The notes beneath the pieces are model-generated. The model ran no database searches and had not been told where the DNA came from. It worked only from the letters and a program-made list of their open reading frames with translations. This document shows, piece by piece, positions 46,747 to 54,796 of a stretch of DNA of 64,000 bases. Numbering within the stretch: the stretch's first letter is position 1; each line of letters opens with the position of its first letter. The translations under genes and the position numbers were made by a program. Source of the stretch: Ancylobacter aquaticus (GTDB lineage: Bacteria > Pseudomonadota > Alphaproteobacteria > Rhizobiales > Xanthobacteraceae); the NCBI RefSeq assembly GCF_004339465.1, contig NZ_SMFY01000005.1:186001-250000 (forward strand), written 5' to 3'.

Positions 46747-46835
46747 CGACGGCCTCTGAAGCTGATGCATTTCCCAACGACCGGCGTATGCTTTGATCCC
46801 GAGGAAGAGCTATCCTCGAAAGGTGGAGAAGGCCA

Positions 46836-47153
46836 ATGAACAGAAGGTCTTTCTTACTCGGGCTATGCGGGGCGGCGACGACCGTGGCCGGGATAGCCGC
46901 ACTTATCCCGATGATATCAACTCCCGCCGCAGCAACTCCGCTAGATGCCCTGAAGAGCGCCGCGCCTCCCAAAGAGTCGGGCCTGGAGGGGGCGTATGGC
47001 GTAGCTCCGGATGGCACCCCAGCCGACAGCACATACTGGGTATGGAGAAACGGACGACGCTATTGGGTGGCTCCCCGCCGCCGCCGTCGTCGTCGCGTCT
47101 GTCGCCGCGTGAGGGTAAGAGGCGGCTGGCGGAGGCACTGCTGGTACCAGTAG
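46836..47153 (+). CDS. Small exported Arg-rich protein
   Basis: This 105-aa protein begins MNRRSFLLGLCGAATTVAG, a signal peptide with a twin-arginine-like start (RRSFL). The mature part has YWVWRNGRRYWVAPRRRRR and an Arg-rich tail ending RRHCWYQ, a composition common in small rhizobial envelope proteins. GGAGAAGG precedes the ATG. Function unknown; it is the first intact gene after the integrase remnant. Confidence 0.65.
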   Translation: MNRRSFLLGLCGAATTVAGIAALIPMISTPAAATPLDALKSAAPPKESGLEGAYGVAPDGTPADSTYWVWRNGRRYWVAPRRRRRRRVCRRVRVRGGWRRHCWYQ

Positions 47154-47235
47154 CGGCGACAGAGAAGATGGTGACGCCGACCATTCTCACAAGCGGTGCG
47201 GCACACCTCGCATGAGTGGACCATCTGGGGCGAGC

Positions 47236-48054
47236 ATGAAGCAGCGTTTTATCGAAGAGTTCTCCGCGCGCCATGGCCTCAGTACCGGTGCAGCGGAAAG
47301 CCTGGTGCTTGCGGTATCGGCAGGCAACGGAACAATGGCGCAGTTTAGCCATCCCGAGCTTGGCGGCATGGGGCAGTGGGCTCGCGGCGGCATGATCATG
47401 ATCGGGGACATGTTCAACCAAGGTCTGAAGTACCGAATCGACGCGCTGTGCACGGAGATTTCCGCCGCGCTGATGGAGAACCCCGCGCTGACGGCCGAGA
47501 TACGGACGCACGGATCTAGCGGCAGTCTTTCCGGGAGGGGATCTGGGTGGCCCAAGGAATTCGGCCACCCGAGCTCCTCAGGCGCGCAAAACGACCTGAG
47601 TTATGCCTTCTTCCCGAGTGCGCGGCGCCTGGTGATCGAGAAAGCTGGTGCTCAAGCTATCTATGATACCGGCGAGCACGTGATTGCCGGCGTATCGCAG
47701 CAGCAGGGGAGCGACCAGTCTCTGAGCTTCTCCAGCCAATTCGGATCGGTGAGGCTTGCCGACTTGGTCCGGATTGATGGCGCCGGGCAAGATACCGGCA
47801 TAATAGGCGACGGGTCGTGGAATGAGAGCCCGAGCAACAGCCCGCCGACGCAATGGGCGGACCTTGTGCCCGCTTCCGAGCAATCCTTCGTCCCTGTTGC
47901 GAACTCAGCCATCCCGGCTTCCGCCGACGACGGAGCGCGTAGCTCCGACGATATCTTCACGATGATTGAGCGCCTTGCCGAGCTGCACTCAAAGGGCATT
48001 CTGTCGGATGAGGAGTTCGCTGCTAAAAAGATTGAGCTGCTCACCCGGCTCTGA
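47236..48054 (+). CDS. SHOCT-domain protein
   Basis: The product is 272 aa from ATG 47236 (site GGGGCGAG; ATG 47212 also possible). The last 30 residues (MIERLAELHSKGILSDEEFA, ending KKIELLTRL) are a SHOCT domain, a short oligomerisation unit often at protein ends. The N-terminal half (GGMGQWARGGMIMIGDMFNQ) has no signal peptide and resembles other alphaproteobacterial SHOCT proteins. A linker rich in Ser, Pro and Asn separates the parts. Role unknown. Confidence 0.75.
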   Translation: MKQRFIEEFSARHGLSTGAAESLVLAVSAGNGTMAQFSHPELGGMGQWARGGMIMIGDMFNQGLKYRIDALCTEISAALMENPALTAEIRTHGSSGSLSGRGSGWPKEFGHPSSSGAQNDLSYAFFPSARRLVIEKAGAQAIYDTGEHVIAGVSQQQGSDQSLSFSSQFGSVRLADLVRIDGAGQDTGIIGDGSWNESPSNSPPTQWADLVPASEQSFVPVANSAIPASADDGARSSDDIFTMIERLAELHSKGILSDEEFAAKKIELLTRL

Positions 48055-48140
48055 TCTAGGCGGCCGTACGCGCTCCACGGTGCCAGCGTTCCGCCACGGG
48101 GCCAGGCCACTGCCGCAGCCTCCGTCTCAGGATCACGGCG

Positions 48141-48443
48141 TTAATGCTTCGGCTTGATGTCCGCCCCGATGTCAATCTCTCCGCTCGGGGCTTCTCGGAA
48201 GCTGGCAAGGCCGGCGACCTCCACCACGCTTCGGAACTCGTCAAGCGCGTCCTGATCCGTGGCAAACAGATCCTCCCAAACCGTGGAGGCATCATCGCTG
48301 TCGATAACCTCCAGGGCCCAGCCATCGGTGCTGCCGACGATGCGATAAATTGCAATTTCGACCGTCTCGCCGGTCTCGTCCGACACGCTACCGCTGAGCG
48401 GCGAATATTCGATTTCCGGGAGGTCTTCCTCGGTCACGCGCAT
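48141..48443 (-). CDS. Small acidic hypothetical protein
   Basis: This 100-aa, strongly acidic protein (MRVTEEDLPEIEYSPLSGSV...) ends EIDIGADIKPKH. It has a regular strand-helix pattern with no signal peptide or membrane segment. Its charge and codon use fit a real gene. I recognise no family. Confidence 0.6.
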   Translation of the reverse strand: MRVTEEDLPEIEYSPLSGSVSDETGETVEIAIYRIVGSTDGWALEVIDSDDASTVWEDLFATDQDALDEFRSVVEVAGLASFREAPSGEIDIGADIKPKH

Positions 48444-48779
48444 TCCTCAATCTGATGCCGGGGTCCGTTTTCGTTTGCATCGTCATTATCAGACCGGCAG
48501 CGTTAATCTGTTTTGGTTCCTGGTTATCGGCGTCGCTGCTGATTTGCAGCCGCTCGATTCGTCGCCATTGAGTGACAGACGGTGGAATTTGGCAACCTCC
48601 TGAGGGTGACTTCCGGTAGCGCTATCTGTCATGCCGTATGCACGACCCCAGAGCATCCATGCGCGTTGTGCTGTTGTGGGATGGGAGGGTCACATGGGCC
48701 ACGCGCGGCACGCTCGCTGCCAAGGCTGGTATAAGTTGGCCAAATCGCCGAGGTCGGGTCCGGCGAAATAGGAGCACTC

Positions 48780-48959
48780 ATGGCCGAACGATTTGAACGG
48801 CACCGTCAGCCCTGGACCTATGAGGAGTTGGAAAAGCTGAAGCCTCTAGCCAAGAAGGGTATGGCGCTCAGGGCGATTTCAAAAACGATGACGCGTAGCG
48901 AAGAATCCATCAAGCACCGCGCGAAGCTCGACGGCATAGGCATCGCCAAGCTCCGGTGA
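48780..48959 (+). CDS. Small Myb/SANT-like putative DNA-binding protein (59 aa), copy 2
   Basis: This is the paralogue of 19265-19444, with changes L22P, K31R, A36T and D46H. Pro22 is in the first helix and may weaken it. The leader, including its AGGAG site, is conserved with copy 1. Unlike copy 1, the neighbouring lipoprotein gene is reduced to a fragment. Confidence 0.7.
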   Translation: MAERFERHRQPWTYEELEKLKPLAKKGMALRAISKTMTRSEESIKHRAKLDGIGIAKLR

Positions 48960-49020
48960 ATTCTGCGACGGGATCAGCCAAGCTGGACGTCGTCCACCAT
49001 CTTCGCCTGCGGTCGCAACA

Positions 49021-49110
49021 GGTCGCTAGCTTCCAGATGCCGTTGGGCGACGTGATCTGATGGACGTCTGCGCAGACGACGGTGGCCTTGTACGCCTTGC
49101 CGGGGCGGCA
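49021..49110 (-). pseudogene. 3' fragment of the lipoprotein gene
   Basis: The stretch aligns with 19511-19605, the C-terminus of the lipoprotein at 19516-20268 (there VVVGADVHQIDVAQRPSGS). Here point changes and small indels break the frame, and no upstream part of the gene is present. It marks how far the R2 duplication extended. Confidence 0.6.
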
Positions 49111-49406
49111 CTTGTTCCAAAATCGATGGCCTCACGTGCAGGCGCACGACGCGAGGCCGGCATTCATCGGCGGACTTGCGCACGCACTTCCAGCGCGAGC
49201 GCGTACTGCTCTCGAAACGGCTCGTGCTGGGAGGAACACCCCGCCACGGCATCGCCTCCTCAGAGAAGGCTGTGGGGCGCTCCAGATAGAATCCTCCGTC
49301 CGTCACATCACCAGCGGAGGACGTGCTAATGCAGGGCATGGGGTCGACCAGATTTCTGGAACGGATTCGAATAACATCCGTTGACCCCCGTCATCGGGAT
49401 CATGCC

Positions 49407-49619
49407 ATGCGCTCACGGCTCTACATTGTTGGCGGATCGGCGGCTCTTGTCGCCTGCCTGACAATTGCGATTCACATCGCCAATGCCAAAGGCGATCCGG
49501 CCGTGACGGTCCAGATCGATGCCCCCGAAGGATACGAAACCTGCTTTATGAAGAGGACGTTGGTCTTCGCTTCGTCCACGCCCCGACTGGAAATGGTTCG
49601 GCGCTGCAAACGCGATTGA
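49407..49619 (+). CDS. Small single-pass periplasmic protein
   Basis: The product is 70 aa from ATG 49407: MRSRLYIVGGSAALVACLTI and then AIHIANAKG form a signal anchor, followed by TVQIDAPEGYETCFMKRTLV and a basic end (RRCKRD). The start could lie upstream at 49323 or 49329. No family is recognised. Confidence 0.5.
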   Translation: MRSRLYIVGGSAALVACLTIAIHIANAKGDPAVTVQIDAPEGYETCFMKRTLVFASSTPRLEMVRRCKRD

Positions 49620-49722
49620 AGGCGGTCTGCCGTGCCGGAGAAGTGACGGCCGCTGCGTGGCGCCCTCACCCCAGCGCCGGGCGCCGCCCCCGATCAAGAG
49701 AGCGGGCCCCTCCGGTCGCGGA

Positions 49723-50118
49723 TCAGTCGTCGAATTTGCCTTCGTATTTAAACTCGGGCATGCCCTTCAGCTGGTCGCGCGTGAGCTTGGTCATACCTTT
49801 CCATTCATTCGCGGTGTTGTCGAAAGTCACCTGGATGGCGTCCGGCGGCACAACCACATAGCGGTCCCCCATACCAAGAAAGCCACCAACTGAAAGAACG
49901 AAGCCCGTCACGGTCATCGAGCCGTTGAGCACGAGATCCTCGATCTCGCCCACGTCTTCATTTGCGGCATTGTCGATGTCGAGGCCGACCAGATTGGATG
50001 CTAGCGCGTCGGATTTGCCTACCGGGACGTTGGCCGTCTGAGTGATAGTGCCTTGCGCCAAGACGGGGGCGCTAAGCATCACGGATGCGGCAAGGAGTGC
50101 GGCAATAGGTTTGAACAT
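49723..50118 (-). CDS. Periplasmic PRC-barrel domain protein
   Basis: AGGAG precedes ATG 50118, giving 131 aa with a signal peptide (MFKPIAALLAASVMLSAPVL, cut at AQG). The mature part is a PRC-barrel: NLVGLDIDNAANEDVGEIED and VLSVGGFLGMGDRYVVVP. Secreted PRC-barrel proteins are common stress-associated proteins in rhizobia. A cytoplasmic relative lies at 53233-53547. Confidence 0.8.
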   Translation of the reverse strand: MFKPIAALLAASVMLSAPVLAQGTITQTANVPVGKSDALASNLVGLDIDNAANEDVGEIEDLVLNGSMTVTGFVLSVGGFLGMGDRYVVVPPDAIQVTFDNTANEWKGMTKLTRDQLKGMPEFKYEGKFDD

Positions 50119-50554
50119 GGGGGAACTCCTGTCGTCATTATCGACGTGCCAGCTCAACGCACCGGTCTCTCTCTCCGTTCCTCTGCCTGACGTGCCTGCC
50201 CACTATATGAGTCTCCATCTCCTGGATCGGCCCGCTTCGGCCCCTGCGGATGCATGACCGCGCGCGGCCGTCTGGCAGACACATCACAATGGCATGCGAA
50301 CACCGGAGCGGCCGGAACGCGCCAAGGGCTTCATGAAAACACCCAATCTTCGACATCCAACCTGTCGGCGCCATGGCGTAATTATCAAGCGTCAACGGCG
50401 CCGGTGAGAGGCGGCGGCGGCGTCATCGGAGGGGAACGCTAGCCGGCTGCGCAACCGTTGCTTAACCGCGTTTTCCAACTGCACGGCGACACGGGGAACG
50501 TGGTTACCAGCCGCCGGTTGGTCTCTTGTCCCCGCGCGGAAATGGGAGGAACCA
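50119..50554. other. Intergenic region without a supported gene
   Basis: No frame here combines a ribosome site with protein-like composition. Short readings on both strands look like shadows. It lies between the divergent PRC-barrel gene and the ORF at 50555, so it should contain their promoters. Confidence 0.5.
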
Positions 50555-50986
50555 ATGTCCGCTGTCGACATTGCCATCGTCAATCGCCCTTGCAACGCGC
50601 CCACCTGGGTCGGGTGTGTTGGGGCTCCAACCACCGTGGCGAAGATCCGGATGTGGCTGTCGGGCGTATTTTGCCGACGGGCGCCTTCTGCTGGCAACTG
50701 TGAGCGACAGAACATGGGCAGGATGATCAGGGCTACGGGGTGGCTCAGAGCGAGCGGTTTCGGCTCTTCGACGGCAAAGTTCGAGATTGATCTTTCGACC
50801 AGTCCGGCAAGTGGGCAAGTCGAATCGGAATTGACCATGGTGGTCGAGGCTATGGCCGCCGGGCGGGCGACGCTCGTCACCGAAAGCGGCCGATGGGTTG
50901 CCATTCGTCCCACGGGACGAACCGCCAATGGCCTGTCCTTCACGGTGCTGGACGACCTCGCCACGGTGGCAAGGTACTTTTCTTGA
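50555..50986 (+). CDS. Hypothetical protein
   Basis: A strong ribosome site (GGGAGGAACCA) precedes the ATG. The 143-aa product is unlike known families. The C-terminal half (ELTMVVEAMAAGRATLVTES, GLSFTVLDDLATVARYFS) looks like a compact folded domain, while the N-terminal ~60 residues are Cys-containing and less protein-like. The start could be ATG 50714 instead, which would give a ~90-aa protein. Confidence 0.45.
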   Translation: MSAVDIAIVNRPCNAPTWVGCVGAPTTVAKIRMWLSGVFCRRAPSAGNCERQNMGRMIRATGWLRASGFGSSTAKFEIDLSTSPASGQVESELTMVVEAMAAGRATLVTESGRWVAIRPTGRTANGLSFTVLDDLATVARYFS

Positions 50987-51079
50987 CAGTTTTTTTGTGT
51001 GCTCTAGTGAACATAACCTGGATCGATCCCGTGCTAGCGCTGTGGGTATCCGGTGCCCTCGGCGTTGGGGCCGGAATTG

Positions 51080-51307
51080 ATGCCCGAGGAATGCCGCGTG
51101 AAGCACACCGAAGACACTGCCCGCCAACTCTGCGCCATTGATCTGCGTCAGCGGGGAATCGATGAGGATCGCATTCCCCATCTGGTAGAGCGTTTCTGGC
51201 CCGTCCTCGCCAATGAGATCCGCCAGGGGATCGCCGATGGCACTTGGCCATACCCCGTCGATAAGATCGAAGCGCTCTCGGTCGAATACCGCGCGTTGCT
51301 CGGCTAG
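51080..51307 (+). CDS. Small hypothetical protein
   Basis: The 75-aa product MPEECRVKHTEDTARQLCAI... with RIPHLVERFWPVLANEIRQG and PVDKIEALSVEYRALLG is helical and soluble. ATG 51080 is preferred; the frame also opens at 51053. Its composition is clearly protein-like. Family unknown. Confidence 0.6.
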   Translation: MPEECRVKHTEDTARQLCAIDLRQRGIDEDRIPHLVERFWPVLANEIRQGIADGTWPYPVDKIEALSVEYRALLG

Positions 51308-51347
51308 AACGCCTGTAGAAGCTGCGGTGCCCCCTTAATGAATGGGT

Positions 51348-51545
51348 CTATTTCGCCACCCGTTCCAGCGCCCGCTGTGCCGCCTCCAGCCGTTCCCATG
51401 AGGCCCGGCTCATCCTGACGATGGCGAGGCGCTCCTGAAGCGATAGCGCCGCCCGACGGGCCGTGTGGAGGGAATACGAATAGTCTTCGAGCGCCGCCTC
51501 CAGATCGGATAGGAGTTCCCTGAGCGTGCTTTCTGTTTCGGTCAT
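51348..51545 (-). CDS. Small coiled-coil hypothetical protein
   Basis: The 65-aa product MTETESTLRELLSDLEAALE... with SLQERLAIVRMSRASWERLE is entirely helical with heptad-like leucines, suggesting a coiled coil. Its start overlaps the stop of the glycine-zipper ORF (ATGA), so the two are translated together. Confidence 0.6.
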   Translation of the reverse strand: MTETESTLRELLSDLEAALEDYSYSLHTARRAALSLQERLAIVRMSRASWERLEAAQRALERVAK

Positions 51546-51679
51546 CGCTCGCCTTTCATAAAATGCCCGACGGCGGCGCCAACAGCGATGCCCATCGCTA
51601 CGCCAATCGCGACGTTGTCAAAGACCGCCGCACCGAGCGCTGCGCCCAAGCCGGCGCCTATCGCCATTCCAAGAGCCAT
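51542..51679 (-). CDS. Glycine-zipper micro-protein (45 aa)
   Basis: The minus strand from ATG 51679 gives MALGMAIGAGLGAALGAAVF, then DNVAIGVAMGIAVGAAVGHF and MKGER, with stop overlapping the next start by 4 bp. The regular GxxxG/GxxxA spacing over two hydrophobic helices is a glycine-zipper membrane peptide. The ATGA link to the coiled-coil ORF supports it as a real gene. Confidence 0.65.
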   Translation of the reverse strand: MALGMAIGAGLGAALGAAVFDNVAIGVAMGIAVGAAVGHFMKGER

Positions 51680-51811
51680 TGCAGGGACGTGGGGCGGGCT
51701 GGAGAGGCGTCAAGAGCGTTTGGCCGCTAGGGGCAGGCGGGAGGGAACCGCCACGCCGATTCGGCAGTTGGCCAAACACTGCGGCGCCTGCCGCGCCTAT
51801 GGAGGCCAGCA

Positions 51812-51988
51812 ATGTCGAAGCGTGAACTGATCGATACCGGAACGGACAAGCGATATGTGCGCCGGGATGAGCAGGGGCAGTTCAAAGAATCCGTCGACGT
51901 GGGACGCTCGCTCCGTCAGGATCGCCGGCAACATGCAGAGCACGAGGCGAAGCCCGGCGAGGGCGATCAAGGCGACCGCAAGCGATAG
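51812..51988 (+). CDS. Small basic hydrophilic protein (58 aa)
   Basis: The ORF MSKRELIDTGTDKRYVRRDE... with QFKESVDVGRSLRQDRRQHA ends in a charged low-complexity tail. It matches a short protein type that I recall as common in rhizobia (DTGxDKRYVRRD). GGAGG lies 6 bp before the ATG. Function unknown. Confidence 0.65.
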   Translation: MSKRELIDTGTDKRYVRRDEQGQFKESVDVGRSLRQDRRQHAEHEAKPGEGDQGDRKR

Positions 51989-52066
51989 GGCCGGCAATCC
52001 GTCGTCCAGAGCGCACGAACTCCGCTTGCTTTTTGACACCAGCGGCCGCCAAAGAGGGGCGATGAA

Positions 52067-52258
52067 ATGGTTGATGCAACCGAACTGATCGAACTCGACA
52101 AGCGAATTGCCATTGCGCGCCAAAACCTCTCGGAGCTTACCGAGCAGGCCGCTGCATTCTCAGGTGCCGGCGATGAAGAACGCGCGGCCGACCGCATCGC
52201 GCAGCAGCAGGCAATTCTTGACAATCTCGTCCGGCAACGAGAGCCGCTGGCGGAATAG
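52067..52258 (+). CDS. Small helical hypothetical protein (63 aa)
   Basis: The product MVDATELIELDKRIAIARQN... with AADRIAQQQAILDNLVRQRE is a helical hairpin rich in Gln and Arg. AGAGGGG precedes the ATG. It sits in a run of small ORFs typical of accessory alphaproteobacterial DNA. Confidence 0.6.
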   Translation: MVDATELIELDKRIAIARQNLSELTEQAAAFSGAGDEERAADRIAQQQAILDNLVRQREPLAE

Positions 52259-52790
52259 AAAGCGCGGGCACCTAGGATGAGGCCGCCCGTTCATACGTTC
52301 TGCGTGGGGAACCGGCGGGCGGGATGATATGGCTCATGCCTTTGTTGGCAACGCACGCCAGCGATTGATTTTAATCAGAGATAATCAAGCCGCCTGATGC
52401 GGCAAGCGACTGGGCGGGTCGCGGGGCAGCGTCGGTAACGGCTCTGCCGATGTGCTACGGCGCATGTCGGCGGCGCCGCCGAGTTATCGGAGCTTCTGAA
52501 GGGGGCGTCCTGCCGCAACAACCCGCGAGCGTCCGCACATCAGCAAATAGCCCATCACGCCGTCGGCGCTCGGTCCCCCCATTGGGTAAGCGTCTCGGCG
52601 AGCGTTTTCGGATAGGCTTCCCCCAAGCCCGAACGGTCCTAGTGGATCTCAGCAACCATCCTCCGCCGACGCACCCGCCGCAATCGCGAGGAATGCGGTG
52701 GTAAAGAGAAAGCGGGCTGCGATGGTCCGCTCCCAACTGCAATGCACGCCCAGCCGACCGCCGTGGCGTCTCGACGGCAACACGCGATGA
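52259..52790. other. Intergenic region without a supported gene
   Basis: About 530 bp without a frame that I would call a gene; readings on both strands are Arg/Pro-rich shadows. A more AT-rich patch with TGATTTTAATCA (52365-52376) may be promoter-like. It lies between the ORF ending at 52258 and the convergent zinc-ribbon gene. Confidence 0.5.
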
Positions 52791-53009
52791 CTAGCCTTGC
52801 GGCGCATCATTCATTTGTACATTGATCGACGGGTGACTTTTGTCTTTCGCCACGAGAAGCGTCGCAATCTCGAGCTTAACGTCGCCCCATTTTCCGAAAA
52901 CTGTTTGACACTTGGGGCAGATCACATCGGCGTCGTCATCTGATGCATCATAGACATGCAGTGCAACCTCGCATTTGGTGCATGCGGCAGTGAGAGAGTT
53001 GCCCGACAT
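52791..53009 (-). CDS. Zinc-ribbon-like small protein
   Basis: The 72-aa product has two CxxC knuckles (CTKC at 10-13 and CPKC at 31-34) around an acidic loop DASDDDADVI, a zinc-ribbon arrangement, then TVFGKWGDVKLEIATLLVAK. AGGAGACCTAGG directly precedes the ATG and is repeated 25 bp upstream. It probably acts as a small metal-binding or nucleic-acid-associated protein. Confidence 0.65.
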   Translation of the reverse strand: MSGNSLTAACTKCEVALHVYDASDDDADVICPKCQTVFGKWGDVKLEIATLLVAKDKSHPSINVQMNDAPQG

Positions 53010-53191
53010 CCTAGGTCTCCTTTCTCAGCCTGACCCTAGGTCTCCTAGCATTCTCCGCGATGAATCCGACCTCTGCAACCTTTGGTGCGCGAAAATGGGG
53101 CATCTCAGTGCCGCTGCGACCAATCGCGCGCAACTCGCAAGCACCCCTGGGGGAGATGACGCAGAGCGCGCCCTTGGCGCCGCTCGACACG

Positions 53192-53228
53192 GGAAAGCGC
53201 CCACCGCCGTGGGCGGTAGGCGCTTTCC
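53192..53228. terminator. Strong hairpin behind the PRC-barrel gene
   Basis: GGAAAGCGCC pairs with GGCGCTTTCC (10 bp), and inside it CCGCC with GGCGG, forming a long near-perfect hairpin. It starts 4 bp after the minus-strand stop at 53233. There is no T run on the minus strand beyond it, so it is either an atypical terminator or an mRNA 3'-end stabiliser. Confidence 0.45.
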
Positions 53229-53232
53229 AAAA

Positions 53233-53547
53233 TCAGGCTCGGAATTCCGGGCGATCCGTATGCTCCGGCAACTCCTTCAGCTGATCCTTCGCAAAGCGGG
53301 TAACGGCATGCACATCGCCGTCCTCATCCCGCATGAAGTCGAGATCCTGGATCGGAAGAGCGACCGGCTTGGCGCCCATGCCAAGGAAGCCGCCGACGTC
53401 GACAACGACGGTGGCGGCTGGGCCGGCGCCATGAAGATGCGAAACATGCCCGATTTTTTCGTCGCCGGGACCATAGATGGTCGCGCCGTCAAGGATATCC
53501 GTTGTGAGTTCGGAAGGCAGAAGCCGCGTGTGGTTGCTGTGATCCAT
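53233..53547 (-). CDS. Cytoplasmic PRC-barrel domain protein
   Basis: CGGAG precedes ATG 53547, giving 104 aa (MDHSNHTRLLPSELTTDILD). It has no signal peptide. GPGDEKIGHVSHLHG and VVVDVGGFLGMGAKPVALP are the PRC-barrel core. DQLKELPEH resembles the end of the secreted PRC protein at 49723-50118 (DQLKGMPEF), so the two are distant relatives. Confidence 0.78.
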   Translation of the reverse strand: MDHSNHTRLLPSELTTDILDGATIYGPGDEKIGHVSHLHGAGPAATVVVDVGGFLGMGAKPVALPIQDLDFMRDEDGDVHAVTRFAKDQLKELPEHTDRPEFRA

Positions 53548-53746
53548 CGTGAGCACTCCGGTGGGTGTGCCCTGTCAACCCGAGAGGGCGCGAGGCAGTT
53601 CCCGATTTTTGCCCAAGCCGCCCCTGGATATGCCAGCCTCTGCGCCGTAGGGCGCGCGCCTCGCGCGCTTGATCGTTCCGCCTGCGGAATTGCCCTTGTT
53701 CTCTTTTTGTTCTCATGGAATCGATAACGGCCTAATGGAGGTCGGA

Positions 53747-53983
53747 ATGATCCAGCGAAGTAAGAGAGGCCTATCTGCCCATGAGGCGGCGCAGATGCAG
53801 CGCGAGCTGCGTGCGTTTCACCATGTGACGAGAACATGGGCCGGGAAACTGCCCATTGGGGAGCCGGCGTACGTCGCGCTGGAGAGCCTCAATAGCGGAC
53901 TGATCCTGATGGATCGCCAGTTGCAGGGCGCTATGGACGGCGAGCGTAAAGCCTGGCCAGCCGGTCACGAGGGGCTTCCATGA
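53747..53983 (+). CDS. Small hypothetical protein
   Basis: The 78-aa product is MIQRSKRGLSAHEAAQMQRE... with LPIGEPAYVALESLNSGLIL. GGAGG lies 7 bp before ATG 53747. The stop overlaps the next start by 4 bp. It is helical and soluble, of unknown function. Confidence 0.6.
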   Translation: MIQRSKRGLSAHEAAQMQRELRAFHHVTRTWAGKLPIGEPAYVALESLNSGLILMDRQLQGAMDGERKAWPAGHEGLP

Positions 53984-54216
53984 TGGACGGGGCGGAGGGC
54001 GAAGCAGCACGGATCAACGTGACCGACGCCGACGTTGATACTGCCCTCGATGCGTGCGGCGGTGACCCACGCACCACGATCAAAGCCCTTCTTGTTGCGG
54101 GGCAGTTCCTTGAGCGAGAGCTGGTCGATGCGCGGAAGGAGGCAAGCCGGGGCTATGTGCGGGCTCGTCCGTCGAGGCGAAAGGGCTCAGCGGCAAGCGC
54201 AAGCTCGTCAACCTAA
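53980..54216 (+). CDS. Small hypothetical protein
   Basis: The 78-aa product contains VTDADVDTALDACGGDPRTT and IKALLVAGQFLERELVDARK, then a Ser/Arg-rich end. The DACGGDPRxTIKALL pattern is one that I associate with small conserved rhizobial proteins. It is translationally coupled to the gene before it (ATGA). Confidence 0.6.
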   Translation: MMDGAEGEAARINVTDADVDTALDACGGDPRTTIKALLVAGQFLERELVDARKEASRGYVRARPSRRKGSAASASSST

Positions 54217-54390
54217 ACAGAGAATGCTCGCTAACCTCACACAGGCGATGCGCATCTAGAACGAGATGCGCGGCCAGAATGCTGCGTTGGCCCGCCTAGG
54301 AGCCCCGCTCTTCATCGAACATCGCCTCGATGGCACCGAGCGTGACTTCCATATCGGAGATTTTGCGCATCATGTTGTCGGAGGGGATCG

Positions 54391-54795
54391 TCCCTGCCTA
54401 CGCAGCTTCGCGATCCGCAGACCGGTCTGCCGTTCCCTTGGGAATTCCACCGCGACGGCGAGTTCGTCGAGGTCAAGGTCACGAGCCGGCTGGTGCTGGA
54501 CGACCCCTCCGTCGCGGTCTCCGCGTGTGTGGCGGGCCAGGGAATCTTCCAAAGCCTCGCCGTCGGTCTCGCGCCCCTTCTGTCACGCGGCGACCTCGTG
54601 CAGGTCCTGCCGGGCTGGTCGGAGGAGCTTTATCCACTCTACGCCTATCATCCCTCGCGCCACCTTCCGCCAGCTAAGGTCCGGGCCTTTTTGAACTTCG
54701 TGCGGGAGATCGCGCTGGATACAGGGCCGCGTGAACCAAGGCGGTGCGAATGTCGGGTTTCGGGCACGCGTCGAACGTCTAGAACTGGCGCATAG
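54391..54795 (+). pseudogene. C-terminal fragment of a LysR-family regulator
   Basis: In frame from 54391: LRDPQTGLPFPWEFHRDGEF, then SRLVLDDPSVAVSACVAGQG and VLPGWSEELYPLYAYHPSRH. This is the second half of a LysR substrate-binding domain. The winged helix and first half are missing, and the frame runs on past the natural end (about 54735) to 54795. Confidence 0.75.
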
Positions 54796-54796
54796 G

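Larger units (their letters stand above)
48582..49110. repeat. Duplicated segment R2, copy 2
   Basis: This segment matches 19066-19605: the leader from GTGGAATTTGGCAAC, the 59-codon ORF, and a decayed end of the convergent lipoprotein gene. The two copies lie about 29.5 kb apart in the same orientation, so recombination between them would delete or duplicate the region between. Confidence 0.85.

Noticed and set aside
50392..51181. Two long minus-strand frames opposite the ORF at 50555-50986
   Set aside because: Neither has a ribosome site or protein-like composition, whereas the plus-strand ORF has a strong GGGAGG site; the strand choice is still not certain.
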